DNA of 64,000 bases from Mytilus edulis (GCF_963676685.1 NC_092350.1:10149307-10213306); one strand, 5' to 3'; shown: positions 32,770 through 44,117, numbered from the stretch's first letter. Notes: generated by a model from the sequence alone, not told the origin. Numbers and translations are program-made.

Positions 32770-33020
32770 ATGAGTCAGAGATAAATTTTGTCTCACACTA
32801 CACAGTCAACTGGTAGACTGGTAGACAGTCTTATAGGGCCAGTATAATGACATGAGTAGTGTGAGGTTACGCTTCCGAAACACTGACTGTTTAAATATTT
32901 ACTAAAAATAAAAGGTGAGTCAAAAATACATTTTTGTCTAAACACTACAAAGTCAACTGGGAGACTGATCGACAGTCCTACAGACCCAGTACAATAGACT
33001 TTAGTAGTGAAAGGTTAGGT
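32770..33020 (+). repeat. Direct repeat pair in the inserted segment
   Basis: CAGTCAACTGGTAGACTGG and AAGTCAACTGGGAGACTGA begin two related units of about 175 bp, each ending near TTCCGAAA...TGACTG. They lie in the foreign segment inside the 30922-33890 element. Confidence 0.6.
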
Positions 33021-34129
33021 TTCCGAAAGGTGACTGATTTTCCAAAATTTCACAATGATATTTATACTAAAACACAAAATAACTCGACATGACACGAGAT
33101 GTTAATATTACTCTCATTAGTAAAAAGAGACTTTAATTAACAAAGCCTAATCCTAATAAGTGACAGATGCTAATTACAATTAATATTTCAAAATAAAGTG
33201 CTTTGAGCAAACTGTGACATTTCGAGTATTAATGCCACAGTATAGGTAAAATCAATTAACAAATTAATTAATATTTTACTAAATACAAACATAAAATTTT
33301 CTTTCTTAAAATAAAACATATTTTTTATCCAAAATAACACTAACACAAATTTAAGCCAAATAACACACCATGACATATATCTTTCTTTGTCCAGAATCAA
33401 CTTAAATCTTTGTTATATACAATATACAATGTATATTCACTTTTTACTACCAACTGATAAATTAAAATAATCTTTACCATTCAGTGATAACAAGCAGTTT
33501 TTTTACATCTTAATATTTTATGATGTATTTAAATGAGTAGTTATTGTTGCAAACTCCATTAGAAATTTTAATTGAGATTAGTTTTGGAATAAGGGAAAGG
33601 GGAATGTGATTAAAAAAATTGGGTTCAATTTTTCTCATTTGAAATTTCATAAATAAAAAAGAAAATTTCTTCAAACATTTTTTTGAGAGGATTAATATTC
33701 AACAGCATAGTGAATTGCTCTAAGAGAAAACAAAAATTTTAAGTTCATTAGAACACATTCATTCTGTGTCAGAAACCTATGCTGTGTCAACTATTTAATC
33801 ACAATCCAAATTTAGAGCTGAATCCAGCTTGAATGTTGTGTCCATACTTGCCCCAACTGTTCAGGGTTCAACCTCTGCGGTCGTATAAAGCTACGCCCTG
33901 CGGAGCATCTGGTTACAACTATCGAGAACTAATGACGTATTGCACACAATGTTTAAATTGAGCACAACAACAGATGTTTTGATTTTTTATTGATTTACGC
34001 CAGAGAAAATCGTGACGATAATAGGAAATGAATAAAAGTATCTACTAAATTAACACAATGAGCTTTGACCACATGTATTTGAAGAACTGGCCCTTCAGAG
34101 CAAAAGTGTGTTACACTATCGAGAACCGA

Positions 34130-34330
34130 TAACATTAGGATACACCTTATCGCTATATGTTCCACCATTACTGGACATCACAAAGGTTCCAGTAAAATTT
34201 GAACATCTTAATACAAAATATCTGATGCCACAATGGAAACGTGATTGTTGTATGACGTCAATAGTTCAAGTGGGACAGAATCTTGGGTCAACTGGGACAG
34301 ATTTCAAAAAAGCCATAAGATGTACATGTA
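34130..34330. repeat. Partial copy of the TACACCTTATCGCTA miniature element
   Basis: GATACACCTTATCGCTATA and a later TATGACGTCAATAG resemble the complete element at 46828-46993. The right inverted end is absent. An open frame at 34108-34338 overlaps it and is not considered a gene. Confidence 0.5.
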
Positions 34331-34385
34331 TGCTGTAAATGTAAACTGTATAGTATGAACTGAGGGTTATATTGTCCCTGACTCG

Positions 34386-34552
34386 TATGAGTCAAAATAT
34401 GTATTCTAATCCTGAGTCAAAATATGTATTCTAATCCTGAGTCAAAATATGTATTCTAATCCTGAGTCAAAATATGTATTCTAATCCTGAGTCAAAATAT
34501 GTATTCTAATCAATATGTATTCTAATCCTGAGTCAAAATATGTATTTTAAGA
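34386..34552 (+). repeat. 27-bp minisatellite, about six units
   Basis: GAGTCAAAATATGTATTCTA plus ATCCT repeats; the fifth unit is shortened. Confidence 0.85.
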
Positions 34553-34559
34553 AAAATGG

Positions 34560-35267
34560 TTGCATTACAATGTTGAAATAAATTTTGAAATAAACTTGAA
34601 ATCATTATTTTTTTGTTCTAGGTGGTTTTGGGGGACTGAACAGGGAAACATGTAAAATAAAAATTGCTAAAAGTTGCACGGATAATAAAAATTGTGAAAA
34701 ATGAAGCACAAGAATTAAATCATAAGTTTTAAGAAAATAAGTACCAAAAGTTATTACTTAGGCGCTACATTCTTGGAGATCATACAGTCATTATTTATAA
34801 TGGGCCTGGAGAACCTGTGGTCACCTTTTAGAGTCCGCTAGTTGCATCTCATCTAATTTGAAAAAAAAATAATTATATATTATTCATAGTAATAGGCTAC
34901 TAACATTTTGACTAATGGAGAAAGCAATTAATATCTTGGGAACCAGTTAAGTAATTCATGAATGATTCAAAACATATATATATGACTGAGTTTGTCAATG
35001 TTTTAATGTTTAATGAAATGTGGGACGAGCACAAGAAATTAATAGTACCAACATGAAACACTGAAAATAAATAAGGGGAAACATGAGGCACACACATTGA
35101 ACCAAACACAAAAAAACGAGAAATAAATATTTGAGACACGAAAACACATATAATATAATGGCGGAACACGTTGCATGAAAATAACCCTTTACCAACCTCT
35201 TAACAGAATACAACTACCATGACTGGAAGAGTCTTCCAATGATAACATATTTCTTCTTTAATTGTAG
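34560..35267. other. Region upstream of the receptor's first visible exon
   Basis: No upstream exon or signal-peptide frame is found. 35003-35205 is a diverged copy of the 47468-47930 family; both end with CACGTTGCATGAAAATAACC or CACGTTGCACGAAAATAACC. The sequence before 35003 is unique. The receptor must have at least one exon further upstream, because the first visible exon begins in phase 1 without a start. Confidence 0.5.
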
Positions 35268-35588
35268 AATGTTTCTGTGCTTTAGCACCTCAAATGATAC
35301 TTAGCCCAGACCATGATCAAATAAATGTCAAGGAAGGTCAAAGTTTAGAGGTTAACTGTAGTGTCAAAGACAGAGACCATGCAGAAAAATGGCAGATACC
35401 ATACTGGAAAGCTAGAGGGCAAGTCTATCGTAGGCAAAACTTGCCTCAGAATATCACCAGCTACCACACAGCAACATTATACTTCCAGCGAATACACAAA
35501 TCAGACGCTGGGTTATATAAGTGTTTATATAATACAACATCCTCAGTTATTACTAAAAGATTGTATATAATGGTAAAAAATGCTAGAT
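35268..35588 (+). CDS. Ig-domain exon of a single-pass LDLa receptor
   Basis: Acceptor TTTAATTGTAG before 35268, or alternatively CTGTGCTTTAG before 35286. Both give phase 1, so six residues are optional. The exon encodes an extracellular Ig-like domain: VKEGQSLEVNCSVKD (B-strand Cys), then W in KWQIPYWKA, and the DAGLYKC motif with the partner Cys. N-linked sites NIT and NTT are present. It ends at TAGAT|GTAAGT, phase 1. The signal peptide must lie upstream and was not found. The domain is joined by phase-1 introns to two LDLa exons, the usual arrangement of shuffled extracellular modules. A 37-bp tandem array starts about 14 bases after the donor. Confidence 0.85.
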
Positions 35589-35601
35589 GTAAGTTACATT
35601 A

Positions 35602-35805
35602 TAGATATAAATATTTTAACGGTACTGGTATATTTTGTGTATTATAAATATTTTAACGGTACTGGTATATTTTGTGTATTATAAATATTTTAACGGTACT
35701 GGTATATTTTGTGTATTATAAATATTTTAACGGTACTGGTATAAATATTTTAACGGTACTGATATAAATAATTTAACGGTACTGGTATATTTTGTGTATT
35801 AAGAT
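35602..35805 (+). repeat. 37-bp minisatellite directly after the Ig-exon donor
   Basis: TTTTAACGGTACTGGTATA recurs at 37-base spacing (about 35614, 35651, 35688), then in shortened units of about 28 bases. It starts about 14 bases inside the intron. Confidence 0.85.
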
Positions 35806-36450
35806 GAAGCCTAGATTTAAATTTGTTGAACTAGACAATCATGAAAATATCCTACGCCTGGTACTAAAGTAATTCAGATCTCCTGTTCAAAATTTCAGTT
35901 TTCTTTTATTTTGAATTTTATTCTTGACGCATTTGCAAAAATATAACATAAAAATATGTTTATTTAATTGTATATAAATAAAACTTTCAACTCAAAAAAA
36001 CTATTATTTTAGAAGCAATATAGATTTAAAAAAAATTCAACAACTACATATAAATCATACTGCTTTCATGAAATAACATAACATATCATTATTATGCCCT
36101 GGATTAGATAGTAATGACCAATATATTGTCAGGGTCTGTTTGTTTGGTAGTCTAACATGGTTTATGGTACTTTGAAAATAAATGTAAAAATATTTATACA
36201 AATATATCGGTACAATTTTTTGTCACAACTCCTGTAAACAGTTTATAACAAATGTAATTATATATGGATAATAGAGATATTCATGCCTTTTATTTTAGAT
36301 TAAGAAAATTGATCTGACATAAAAAAAAAAGAAAGAAATATTATTATAACACAATGTAATTTCCTATGAATAATCATGATAATTGAGCTATTTATGTGTT
36401 TTTTTTTTAGGTTAATAAAATTGATCATAAATGATTTATTGTTGTTTCAG
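35806..36450. other. Rest of the intron, nothing further seen
   Basis: AT-rich intron sequence ending in a good acceptor (GTTGTTTCAG). Confidence 0.5.
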
Positions 36451-36579
36451 CAAGCGTTGACCATAAATGTGGGAGTAATCAGTTCAAATGTGAAGAGAGC
36501 AGTCATTGCATAGCTTTACATTACCGCTGTAATAACTGGACTGATTGTGAAGATGGTTCAGATGAAATACATTGTATAG
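36451..36579 (+). CDS. First LDL-receptor class A exon
   Basis: Phase-1 to phase-1 exon encoding one LDLa module: CGSNQFKCEESSHCI then LHYRCNNWTDCEDGSDEIHC. All six cysteines are present, as are the acidic residues (DCEDGSDE) that hold calcium in this family. The module likely binds ligand outside the cell. Donor: TGTATAG|GTAAGA. The following intron opens with a 2.5-kb array whose 32-bp unit includes the last exon bases plus this donor. Reading past the donor meets an in-frame TAA after about ten codons, so use of a later donor would truncate the protein before the membrane segment. Confidence 0.92.
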
Positions 36580-39080
36580 GTAAGAAAGATATCAGAGTAA
36601 TCACTATATAAGTAAGGAAAATATTAGGGTAATCACTTTTGTTTATATGTAAGAAAGATATCAGAGTAATCACTGTAGAAGTAAGAAAGATATCTGAGTA
36701 ATCACTGTATAAGTCAGAAAGATAGAGTAATCACTGTATAGGTAAGGAAAATATCAGAGTAATCACTGTAAGGTAAGAAAAATATCAGGGTAATTACTGT
36801 ACAAGTAATGAAAATATCTGTGTAATCACTTGTTGATATGTAAGAAAGATATCAGAGTAATCACTGTAGAAGTAAAAAAGATATCAGAGTAATCACTGTA
36901 GAAGTAAAAAAGATATCAGAGTAATCATTGTAGAAGTAAGAAAGATATCAAGAGTAATTACTTTAGAAGTAAGAAAGATCTCAGAGTAATTACTTTAGAA
37001 GTAAGAAAAATATCAGAGTAATCATTGTATAGGTATAATGATATCAGGCTAATCATGTGCACTATATATGTAAAAAAAGGTATCAGAGTAATCCCTGTAT
37101 TAGTAAGAAAGATATCAGAGTCATCACTGTATAAATAGGAAAGATATCAGGGTTATCACTGTATAAGTATGAAAGATATCAGAGTAATCACTGTTTAAGT
37201 AGGAAAGATATCAGAGTGATCACTGTATAAGTAAGAAATATATCAGAGTAATCACTGTATAAGAAAGAAAGATATCAGAGTAATCACTGTGTAAGTATGA
37301 AAGATATCAGAGTAATCACTGTATAAGTATGAAAGATATCAGAGTAATCACTGTATAGGTGAGGAAGATATCAGAGTAATTACTGTATAGGTGAGGAAGA
37401 TATCAGAGTAATCAATGTAAAGGTAAGGAAGATGACAGATTAATCATTGTATAGTTTAGGAAGATATCAGAGTAATCACTGTATAGGTATGGAAAATATT
37501 AGAGTAATCACAGTATAGGTGAGGAAGATATCAGAGAAATCACTGTATAGGTATGAAAGATATCAGAGTAATCACTATAGGTAAGGAAGATGTCAGAGTA
37601 ATCACTCTTATAGGTATGAAAGATATCAGAGTAATCACTGTATAGGTAAGGAAGATGTCTGAGTAATCACTGTATAGGTGAAGAAGATGTCAGAGTAATC
37701 TGTATAAGTAAGGAAAATATCAGAGCAATCACTGTATAGGTAAGGAAAATATTAGAGTAATCACTGTATAGGTAAGATGATATCAGAGTAATCACTGTAT
37801 AGGTAAGGAAAATATTAGATTAATCACTGTATAGGTAAGGAAGATATCAGAGTAATCACTGTATAAGTAGGAAAGATATCTGGGTTATCACTGTATAAAT
37901 ATGAAAGATATCAGAGTAATCACTGTTTAAGTAGGAAAGATATCAGAGTGATCACTGTATAAGTATGAAAGATATCAGAGTAATCACTGTATAGGTGAGG
38001 AAGATATAAGAGTAATCACTGTATAGGTGAGGAAGATATCAGAGTAATCACTGTATAGGTAAGGAAAATATTAGAGTAATCACTGTATAGGTAAGGAAGA
38101 TATCAGAGAAATCACTGTATAGGTAAGGAAGATATCAGAGAAATCACTGTATAGGTATGAAAGATATCAGAGTAATCACTGTATAGGTAAGGAAGATATC
38201 AGAGTAATCACTGTATAGGTATGAAAGATATCAGAGTAATCACTGTATAGGTATGGAAGATGTCAGAGTGATCACTGTATAGGTATGAAAGATATCAGAG
38301 TAATCACTGTATAGGTAAGGAAGATGTCAGAGTAATCACTGTATAGGTATGAAAGATATCAGAGTAATCACTGTATAGGTAAGGAAGATATCAGAGTAAT
38401 CACTAAATAGGTAAGGAACATATCAGAGTTATCACTGTATAGGTAAGGAAGATGTCAGAGTAATCACTGTATAGGTAAGAAAGATGTCTGAGTAATCACT
38501 GTATAGGTGAAGAAGATGTCAGAGTAATCTCTGTATAAGTAAGGAAAATATCAGAGTAATCACTGTATAGGTAAGGAAAATATTAGAGTAATCACTGTAT
38601 AGGTAAGATGATATCAGAGTAATCACTGTATAGGTATGAAAGATATCACAGTGATCACTGTATAGGTAAGGAAGATGTCAGAGTAATCACTGTATAGGTA
38701 AGGAACATGTCCGAGTAATCTCTGTTTAGGTAAGGAAGATATCAGAGTAATCACTGTATAAGTAAGGAAAATATCAGAGTAATCACTAAATAGGTAAGGA
38801 AAATATCAGTTATCACTGTATAGGTGAGGAAGATATCAGAGTAATCACTGTATAGATAAGGAAAATATCAGAGTAATCACTGTATAAGTAAGGAAGATAT
38901 CTGAGTAATCACTGTTTAGGTAAGGAAAATATCAGAGTAATCACTGTTTAAGTACGTACAATATCAGAGTAATCACTGTAGGTAAGGAAAATATCAGAGT
39001 AATCACTGTATATATATGAACAAATCAGAGTAATCACTGTATCGGTAAGGAAAATATCTTGAGTAATCACTGTATGAGTA
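36572..39080 (+). repeat. 32-bp minisatellite (~78 units) built from the exon-intron junction
   Basis: The unit is GTAAGGAAGATATCAGAGTA then ATCACTGTATAG, with exact 32-base spacing where clean (for example AGATATCAG at 38162 and 38194). The first unit is the exon end and donor themselves (TGTATAG|GTAAGAAAGATATCAG). Many units keep AG|GTAAGG or AG|GTGAGG; others drift to AAGTAAGA. Units are more uniform in the distal half. Confidence 0.95.
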
Positions 39081-39304
39081 AAAGAAACATTTATGTATTA
39101 GATTGGAGAACATTATTGTATAGATTATAAAGGGTGAATAGAAAATAATCAGTCAGTGCATATATATGACACAAAATTCTAGGTGTAGGTAGAAGAAAGT
39201 TGATTCAGTATAATTTAAAAATAGATAATATATATGATATATATGATGGTTATATCAATGAAATCATAAACTGGTTAGTACTCAGTATGGTGATCACATT
39301 TCAG

Positions 39305-39439
39305 GTCTCTGTGAGAAAAAGTTCCGTTGTTTAAATGGGAAATGTATTGACCAAGAATTAGTATGTGATAAAGAGAACAATTGTGGAGATGCTTCTGATG
39401 AATATTGTCAGCTTCAAAACATTGCTGAACAAAAGAAAG
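39305..39439 (+). CDS. Second LDL-receptor class A exon
   Basis: Phase-1 to phase-1 exon after the acceptor CACATTTCAG. It encodes [20 protein letters not shown] then [13 protein letters not shown], a complete LDLa module with six cysteines and the calcium-site acidic residues (D..N..GDASDE). A polar juxtamembrane stretch, [10 protein letters not shown], follows. Donor: AAAG|GTATGT. An 83-bp tandem array begins about eight bases later. The next exon provides the transmembrane helix. Confidence 0.92.
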
Positions 39440-39447
39440 GTATGTTT

Positions 39448-40458
39448 GTAAGCACTAACATTCTTAAGTGGAACAACAATACTAATATGCCTGGTCTGTA
39501 ATGTTACAGAAGGGGCAGAGATACTAACTTGTAAGCACTAACATTCTTAAGTTGAACAACAATACTAATATGCCTGGTCTGTAATGTTACAGAAGGTGCA
39601 GAGATACTAACTTGTAAGCACTAACATTCTTAAGTGGAACAACAATACTAATATGTCTGGTCTGTAATGTTACAGAAGGTGCAGAGATACTAACTTGTAA
39701 GCACTAACATTCTTAAGTGGAACAACAATACTAATATGTCTGGTCTGTAATGTTACAGAAGGTGCAGAGATACTAACTTGTAAGCACTAACATTCTTAAG
39801 TGGAACAACAATACTAATATGCCTGGTCTGTAATGTTACAGAAGGTGCAGAGATACTAACTTGTAAGCACTAACATTCTTAAGTGGAACAACAATACTAA
39901 TATGTCTGGTCTGTAATGTTACAGAAGGGGCAGAGATACTAACTTGTAAGCACTAACAATCTTAAGTGGAACAACAATACTAATATGCCTGGTCTGTAAT
40001 GTTACAGAAGGTGCAGAGATACTAACTTGTAAGCACTAACATTCTTAAGTGGAACAACAATACTAATATGCCTGGTCTGTAATGTTACAGAAGGTGCAGA
40101 GATACTAACTTGTAAGCACTAACATTCTTAAGTGGAACAACAATACTAATATGTCTGGTCTGTAATGTTACAGAAGGGGCAGAGATACTAACTTGTAAGC
40201 ACTAACAATCTTAAGTGGAACAACAATACTAATATGCCTGGTCTGTAATGTTACAGAAGGTGCAGAGATACTAACTTGTAAGCACTAACATTCTTAAGTG
40301 GAACAACAATACTAATATGCCTGGTCTGTAATGTTACAGAAGGGGCAGAGATACTAACTTGTAAGCACTAACATTCTTAAGTGGAACAACAATACTAATA
40401 TGCCTGGTCTGTAATGTTACAGAAGGTGCAGAGATACTAACTTGTAAGCACTAACATT
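39448..40458 (+). repeat. 83-bp minisatellite (~12 units) directly after the LDLa2 donor
   Basis: GTAAGCACTAACATTCTTAA recurs at 39448, 39531, 39614 and on at 83-base spacing. Units are almost identical (GGGG versus GGTG in CAGAAGG.GCAG, CCTGG versus TCTGG). Each unit holds an acceptor-like TGTTACAG and, 21 bases later, a donor-like CTTGTAAGC, so each resembles a tiny pseudo-exon. Confidence 0.95.
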
Positions 40459-40904
40459 CAGTTTATATACAAAATTTAACAATCTTGATGCATCTTTCGA
40501 CTCTGCAGTTTTGTAATGGTGAGTCCAGACAGATTTTCATTAGACTTATGAACTGGCCTTAGTGAGAACCCTGGCCAACTGACTGCCAGATTATCATGGG
40601 TATATGATATATAGAAATATAATTTCTAAATTCGGCTTTTATTTAAGAATTGAATGCTTCTTTATTAAATTCATTGGGGTAAAAAAATTGTTGACAGAAG
40701 TACATTTTGCATGAAGTGGGGAAGTGCTTCATTTTAAAAATGTGCGCATGGTCAAAGCTTTTACAACCCTATGAAATTACAAAAAGAAGCATTCAATACT
40801 TATAATAAAAGTTTTAGCTGAGATCACGAAAACATGATTTCTATCAAGTTTTTCTTTAATTTACCTGTGCACTTTATTGTGGGACCTTGTGTCATCGGCA
40901 GCAG

Positions 40905-41690
40905 TCCTTTTGCGCCAATTAATGTTTTTCAGGGGTATCATTTGTGCCAAATTTTGTTTTCCAAATGTATCATTTGCGCCAATAATCGGAACTCATTTGC
41001 GCCAATTTACCTGTACATATATTATATCTATCATAAATATTAATGATTAATATTTATTCTTATTTTTGGCTTAAAAAGTGTCATATGATCGGAGATATTT
41101 CACTATGAAGATGAGCATCTGGAGAGAAATGACTTGAAATGCAGTAGATGGTCCATGTACAGAGAGAGAAGAAAAATTATTGCTTTGCTTAATATCTGAT
41201 ACAAGATATGCCAAAAGAGAAGAAAATATAAGCTTTTGCTGATTATGTTTTAGCCACATACGTTAATGACATAGTGCTTTGCTCCCACCATCCAAATGAG
41301 CTGAAACTCTATCTACCGCAAGACGTACTAGTAATGGAGCAGAAGCACTTACGGCCCGGGGAATTGTTATGAACTGTTTTATGCATTTCATCCTTCAATG
41401 TTTGTGTTTTTGGACAATAAAGTGAAGTTACAAGCTACATTAAATTAGGAAGTACCCAAGCAGCAGCAGTAAGAAAGTATGTTTCAGAAAAGGAAACATT
41501 TGCCGTGTAAACTGCGGATTCCAAGTCAGAATAAAGGTGGATGGAAGTTATTTTTCTTCTAATTGCTGCATTCGTATGTTTTATTTTTGGCGCAAATGAT
41601 ACCATGTAATTTTAAAACAGGTGGCGCAAACGTAGCATTGGAGAAAAAAGTTGTGGTGCAAAAGGATGCATTTTTGGCTCAAACGGATTT
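40905..41690. repeat. Element with TTTGCGCCAA / TTGGCGCAAA subterminal repeats and a decayed coding trace
   Basis: TTTGCGCCAAT motifs (at least three near 40908-41020) are mirrored by TTGGCGCAAATGATACC and GGCGCAAACG at 41587-41630. Between them a broken frame reads VLCSHHPNELKLYLPQD, which faintly recalls a His-rich zinc-finger end of transposase N-termini (FLYWCH type). That link is weak. Confidence 0.4.
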
Positions 41691-42859
41691 CTCCCTCGTC
41701 ATCATGAATTTTCATTGTGTAATCAATTTTAATTTCAGAAGGACAGGAGATTGCTGTTAGCCAATCAAAATAACGTATCATAATGAAACATACATGCAAT
41801 GAAATTATTTATACTTGAACCAAAAATATTTGTATTTAAAACTTTTGTCTAAATCGTAGCTCAATCTTCTTTAACCTCATTAGTATGCAAGTTGTTTTAT
41901 ATATTTAATTATTTATTCCTTGATTTTTTTGTTTTAATTATGTCTCACAGAAGAAAAATGCAATTTAGATCTTATTTACTTTTAAAATCAGTGCTTTAAT
42001 GATCTTTCATCAATATTAACATGATTAATAAGTAAAGGTAACATTTAGTATTGATTTGAAAAATTACAATAAAAATTTATGTATAGTTTTCCTCTTTTAT
42101 AACGCTTTTCAACTGTATAAGGTTTTGTATTATTGAAAACAGGAAATGTATTTGTTTATAATTAATAGTAGTAATTACAAATACAGGTTGCACTATGTAA
42201 ATACAGCTGTTTCTCAAACCACACCTCATTTGGGGAGATATAGAATATTCATAGATAATTAATTTTGTTTACATACTGGTTCCCAGTTCTGATCTGTTGG
42301 TTGCATCTCATAGAGACATAATTTGGGAATGTTACCAGTAAATATACATGTGAATATTATATTGAAATTTGTGGTAACCCTACAGTCGAGGTAGGGGTAG
42401 GTAAGAAATTTAGTGTAGTTTAAATTCTTAGAAGTTAGGGGCATAACATTGAAAATATGTCGCACAGCCCTATATTTTGACCTTAGAAAAAATAGTAGTG
42501 CATGTGAACTTTCCATTCTAAGATATGATTTTTTCAAAGCTTTACAGTAAAAGTTGTACAGTTTTAGTCATAAAGGGAGTTCCTATGGAAAATTACATTG
42601 TCAATATTATATTTACAGAAATGCAACCTACAGCAATAAAACTGTGCCTCATTTTTAAGTTAATATTTATAATATTATTTTATAATAGTTAATATCATTT
42701 CATACAACAGTGAATAATCAAGCTTTTTCCGCCACCATACATGTATCTCTAAGGAAGACTAAAATATTAATTCTAAATTATGCATACAACTTTCTCCAAG
42801 TGATTTAGATAACTTTGAATTTATCAAGTTCAATGGAAAAATGTAAATTTAGATCTATA

Positions 42860-42955
42860 ATATATATAAAAAAGAAGATGTGGTATGATTGCCAATGAGA
42901 CAACTATCCACAAAAGACCAAAATGACACAGACATTAACAACTATAGTATGTATA
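42860..42955 (+). repeat. Short interspersed repeat fragment
   Basis: GAAGATGTGGTATGATTGCC, AATGAGACAACTATCCAC and GACCAAAATGACACAGA: the same family as 2107, 50890 and 55804. Confidence 0.7.
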
Positions 42956-43095
42956 TATTGGGAATGAAGATTAAAAGATGAAAATAATAATTTAAAAAAA
43001 CAAAAAAACTTTAAAAGTTTTATCACTTTATATTACTATGTTGAAAGGGAATTAATTGTTTGTTCCTTGTAATGGAGAATTGTTTTATTTTTTAG

Positions 43096-44117
43096 ATACA
43101 GCAAATACCACAATAAATGCCACAAAGACACAAGATGATCACATGAGCTGGCTAAAGACAACATTATATGTAGTGATTGGTTGTACTGTTAGTGTTGTTT
43201 TCTTTATTTCTGTGATTGTTGTGGCCGTCTTCCGAATCAGAATGAAACGTAACACTGTACGTAGAACATATGGTTCTGAAAGGTCAGGTAGAGGTCAAAG
43301 AGATAGTGGTCATGACCCAGTCAATTATCAAGCAGAGGATCCATTCTTAAATATGGCCCCATCTGCTAACTATGGCAATATTATTGTCAATGTGAACAAT
43401 GGGATTCAGTATGTTCCAGGAGCTGAATTTGCTGAATTTACTGCAATAATGGAAGCTCCACCATCTTATTCAGACGTTGAACAGGAAATATTCGATACTC
43501 AGAATATATCCCCTCCTGATTATAGTACAATTGATAGAAATCCATTACGAGTCAATAGTGTGATAAATGTGACTCCGACTAGAAATCAACGACCTAATTC
43601 AGGTCAAACGCCTGTCAATAGACGAGACAGATCTAATCAGCCTGTCGATAGCAGGCCGAGAACACAGAATGCTGCTGTTCAGACATTAACTCATCGTTCA
43701 CATGGTCGGCCTCAGTCAGGTACAGATAGTCTTCCAAGGCAACCAACCATAAATGTTCAAGGTGGCCAAATTCTTTTAACAAATATCTCAGATAATTCAC
43801 AGCCTACACAAGTATCAGACAATGAACAAGTTAGCTCAGAGAGACCTTCATCTGCATTGCTTCAAGTTCAAAATGGTCAAATAATGTTTGGGAATCTAAA
43901 CACTACTGACCAATCAGCAAGTACTGACATTGAAAGTAGTGTTCCTGTTGATGAAAGTCAGGACAATAATCCTAGAACTAATATACAGGTGTGTGAAGGA
44001 CAAATTGTATTGGCCAGTGAAAATACCCCTGCTGTCATTACAGAAAACCCCACAGTTAATGAAAGTCCTAGCAGACGACAGTTAGATGTCTGTGAAGGTC
44101 AAATAGTATTAAAGTGA
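43096..44117 (+). CDS. Transmembrane and cytoplasmic exon of the Ig/LDLa receptor
   Basis: Last exon, 340 codons, stop TGA at 44115-44117. It opens with a Thr/Asn-rich stalk (DTANTTINATKTQDD), then one membrane helix (TTLYVVIGCTVSVVFFISVI, then VVAVF) followed by basic RIRMKR, which orients the tail inside the cell. The tail has two PPxY motifs (APPSYSD, SPPDYST), known ligands of WW domains such as those of Nedd4-type ubiquitin ligases. A short motif recurs four times: VQGGQILL, VQNGQIMF, VCEGQIVL, VCEGQIVLK, and a fainter NVNNGIQY earlier. It resembles LRP3/10/12-type receptors in general plan (LDLa, one helix, PPxY tail) but with an Ig domain. Orthology not claimed. Confidence 0.9.

Larger units (their letters stand above)
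30922..33890. mobile_element. Composite repeat element with TATACGGCCGCA...TGCGGTCGTATA ends
   Basis: The left end TTTTATACGGCCGCAAA is matched inversely by CTGCGGTCGTATAAAG at the right. Next to the left end is a CG-rich GGCGTCGGCGTCGGCGGCG tract. Internally it holds a 160-bp tandem array, a second array of about 130-145 bp units, short palindromes, and a foreign insertion at about 32370-33380 flanked by the repeated motif ATCTTTCTTTGTCCAGAAT. I recall this family as abundant in mussels. No protein gene seen; frames at 31728 and 31945 are by-products of the arrays. Confidence 0.65.
40459..43095. other. Large intron before the transmembrane exon, with repeats
   Basis: Holds the GCGCC-rich element at 40905-41690 and a small interspersed repeat at 42860-42955. 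The rest is AT-rich with no exon-like frame. Ends in an acceptor, TTTTATTTTTTAG. Confidence 0.6.

Noticed and set aside
34108..34338. ORF MLHYREPITLGYTLSL as a leader exon of the receptor
   Set aside because: It overlaps a partial MITE, has no signal-peptide character and no suitable donor.
36572..40458. CRISPR-like array
   Set aside because: The units are contiguous with no unique spacers, and this is an animal intron.
41071..41799. ORFs at 41071-41259, 41563-41760 and 41581-41799
   Set aside because: They fall in the GCGCC-rich element in the receptor's last intron and have no splice sites in phase 1.
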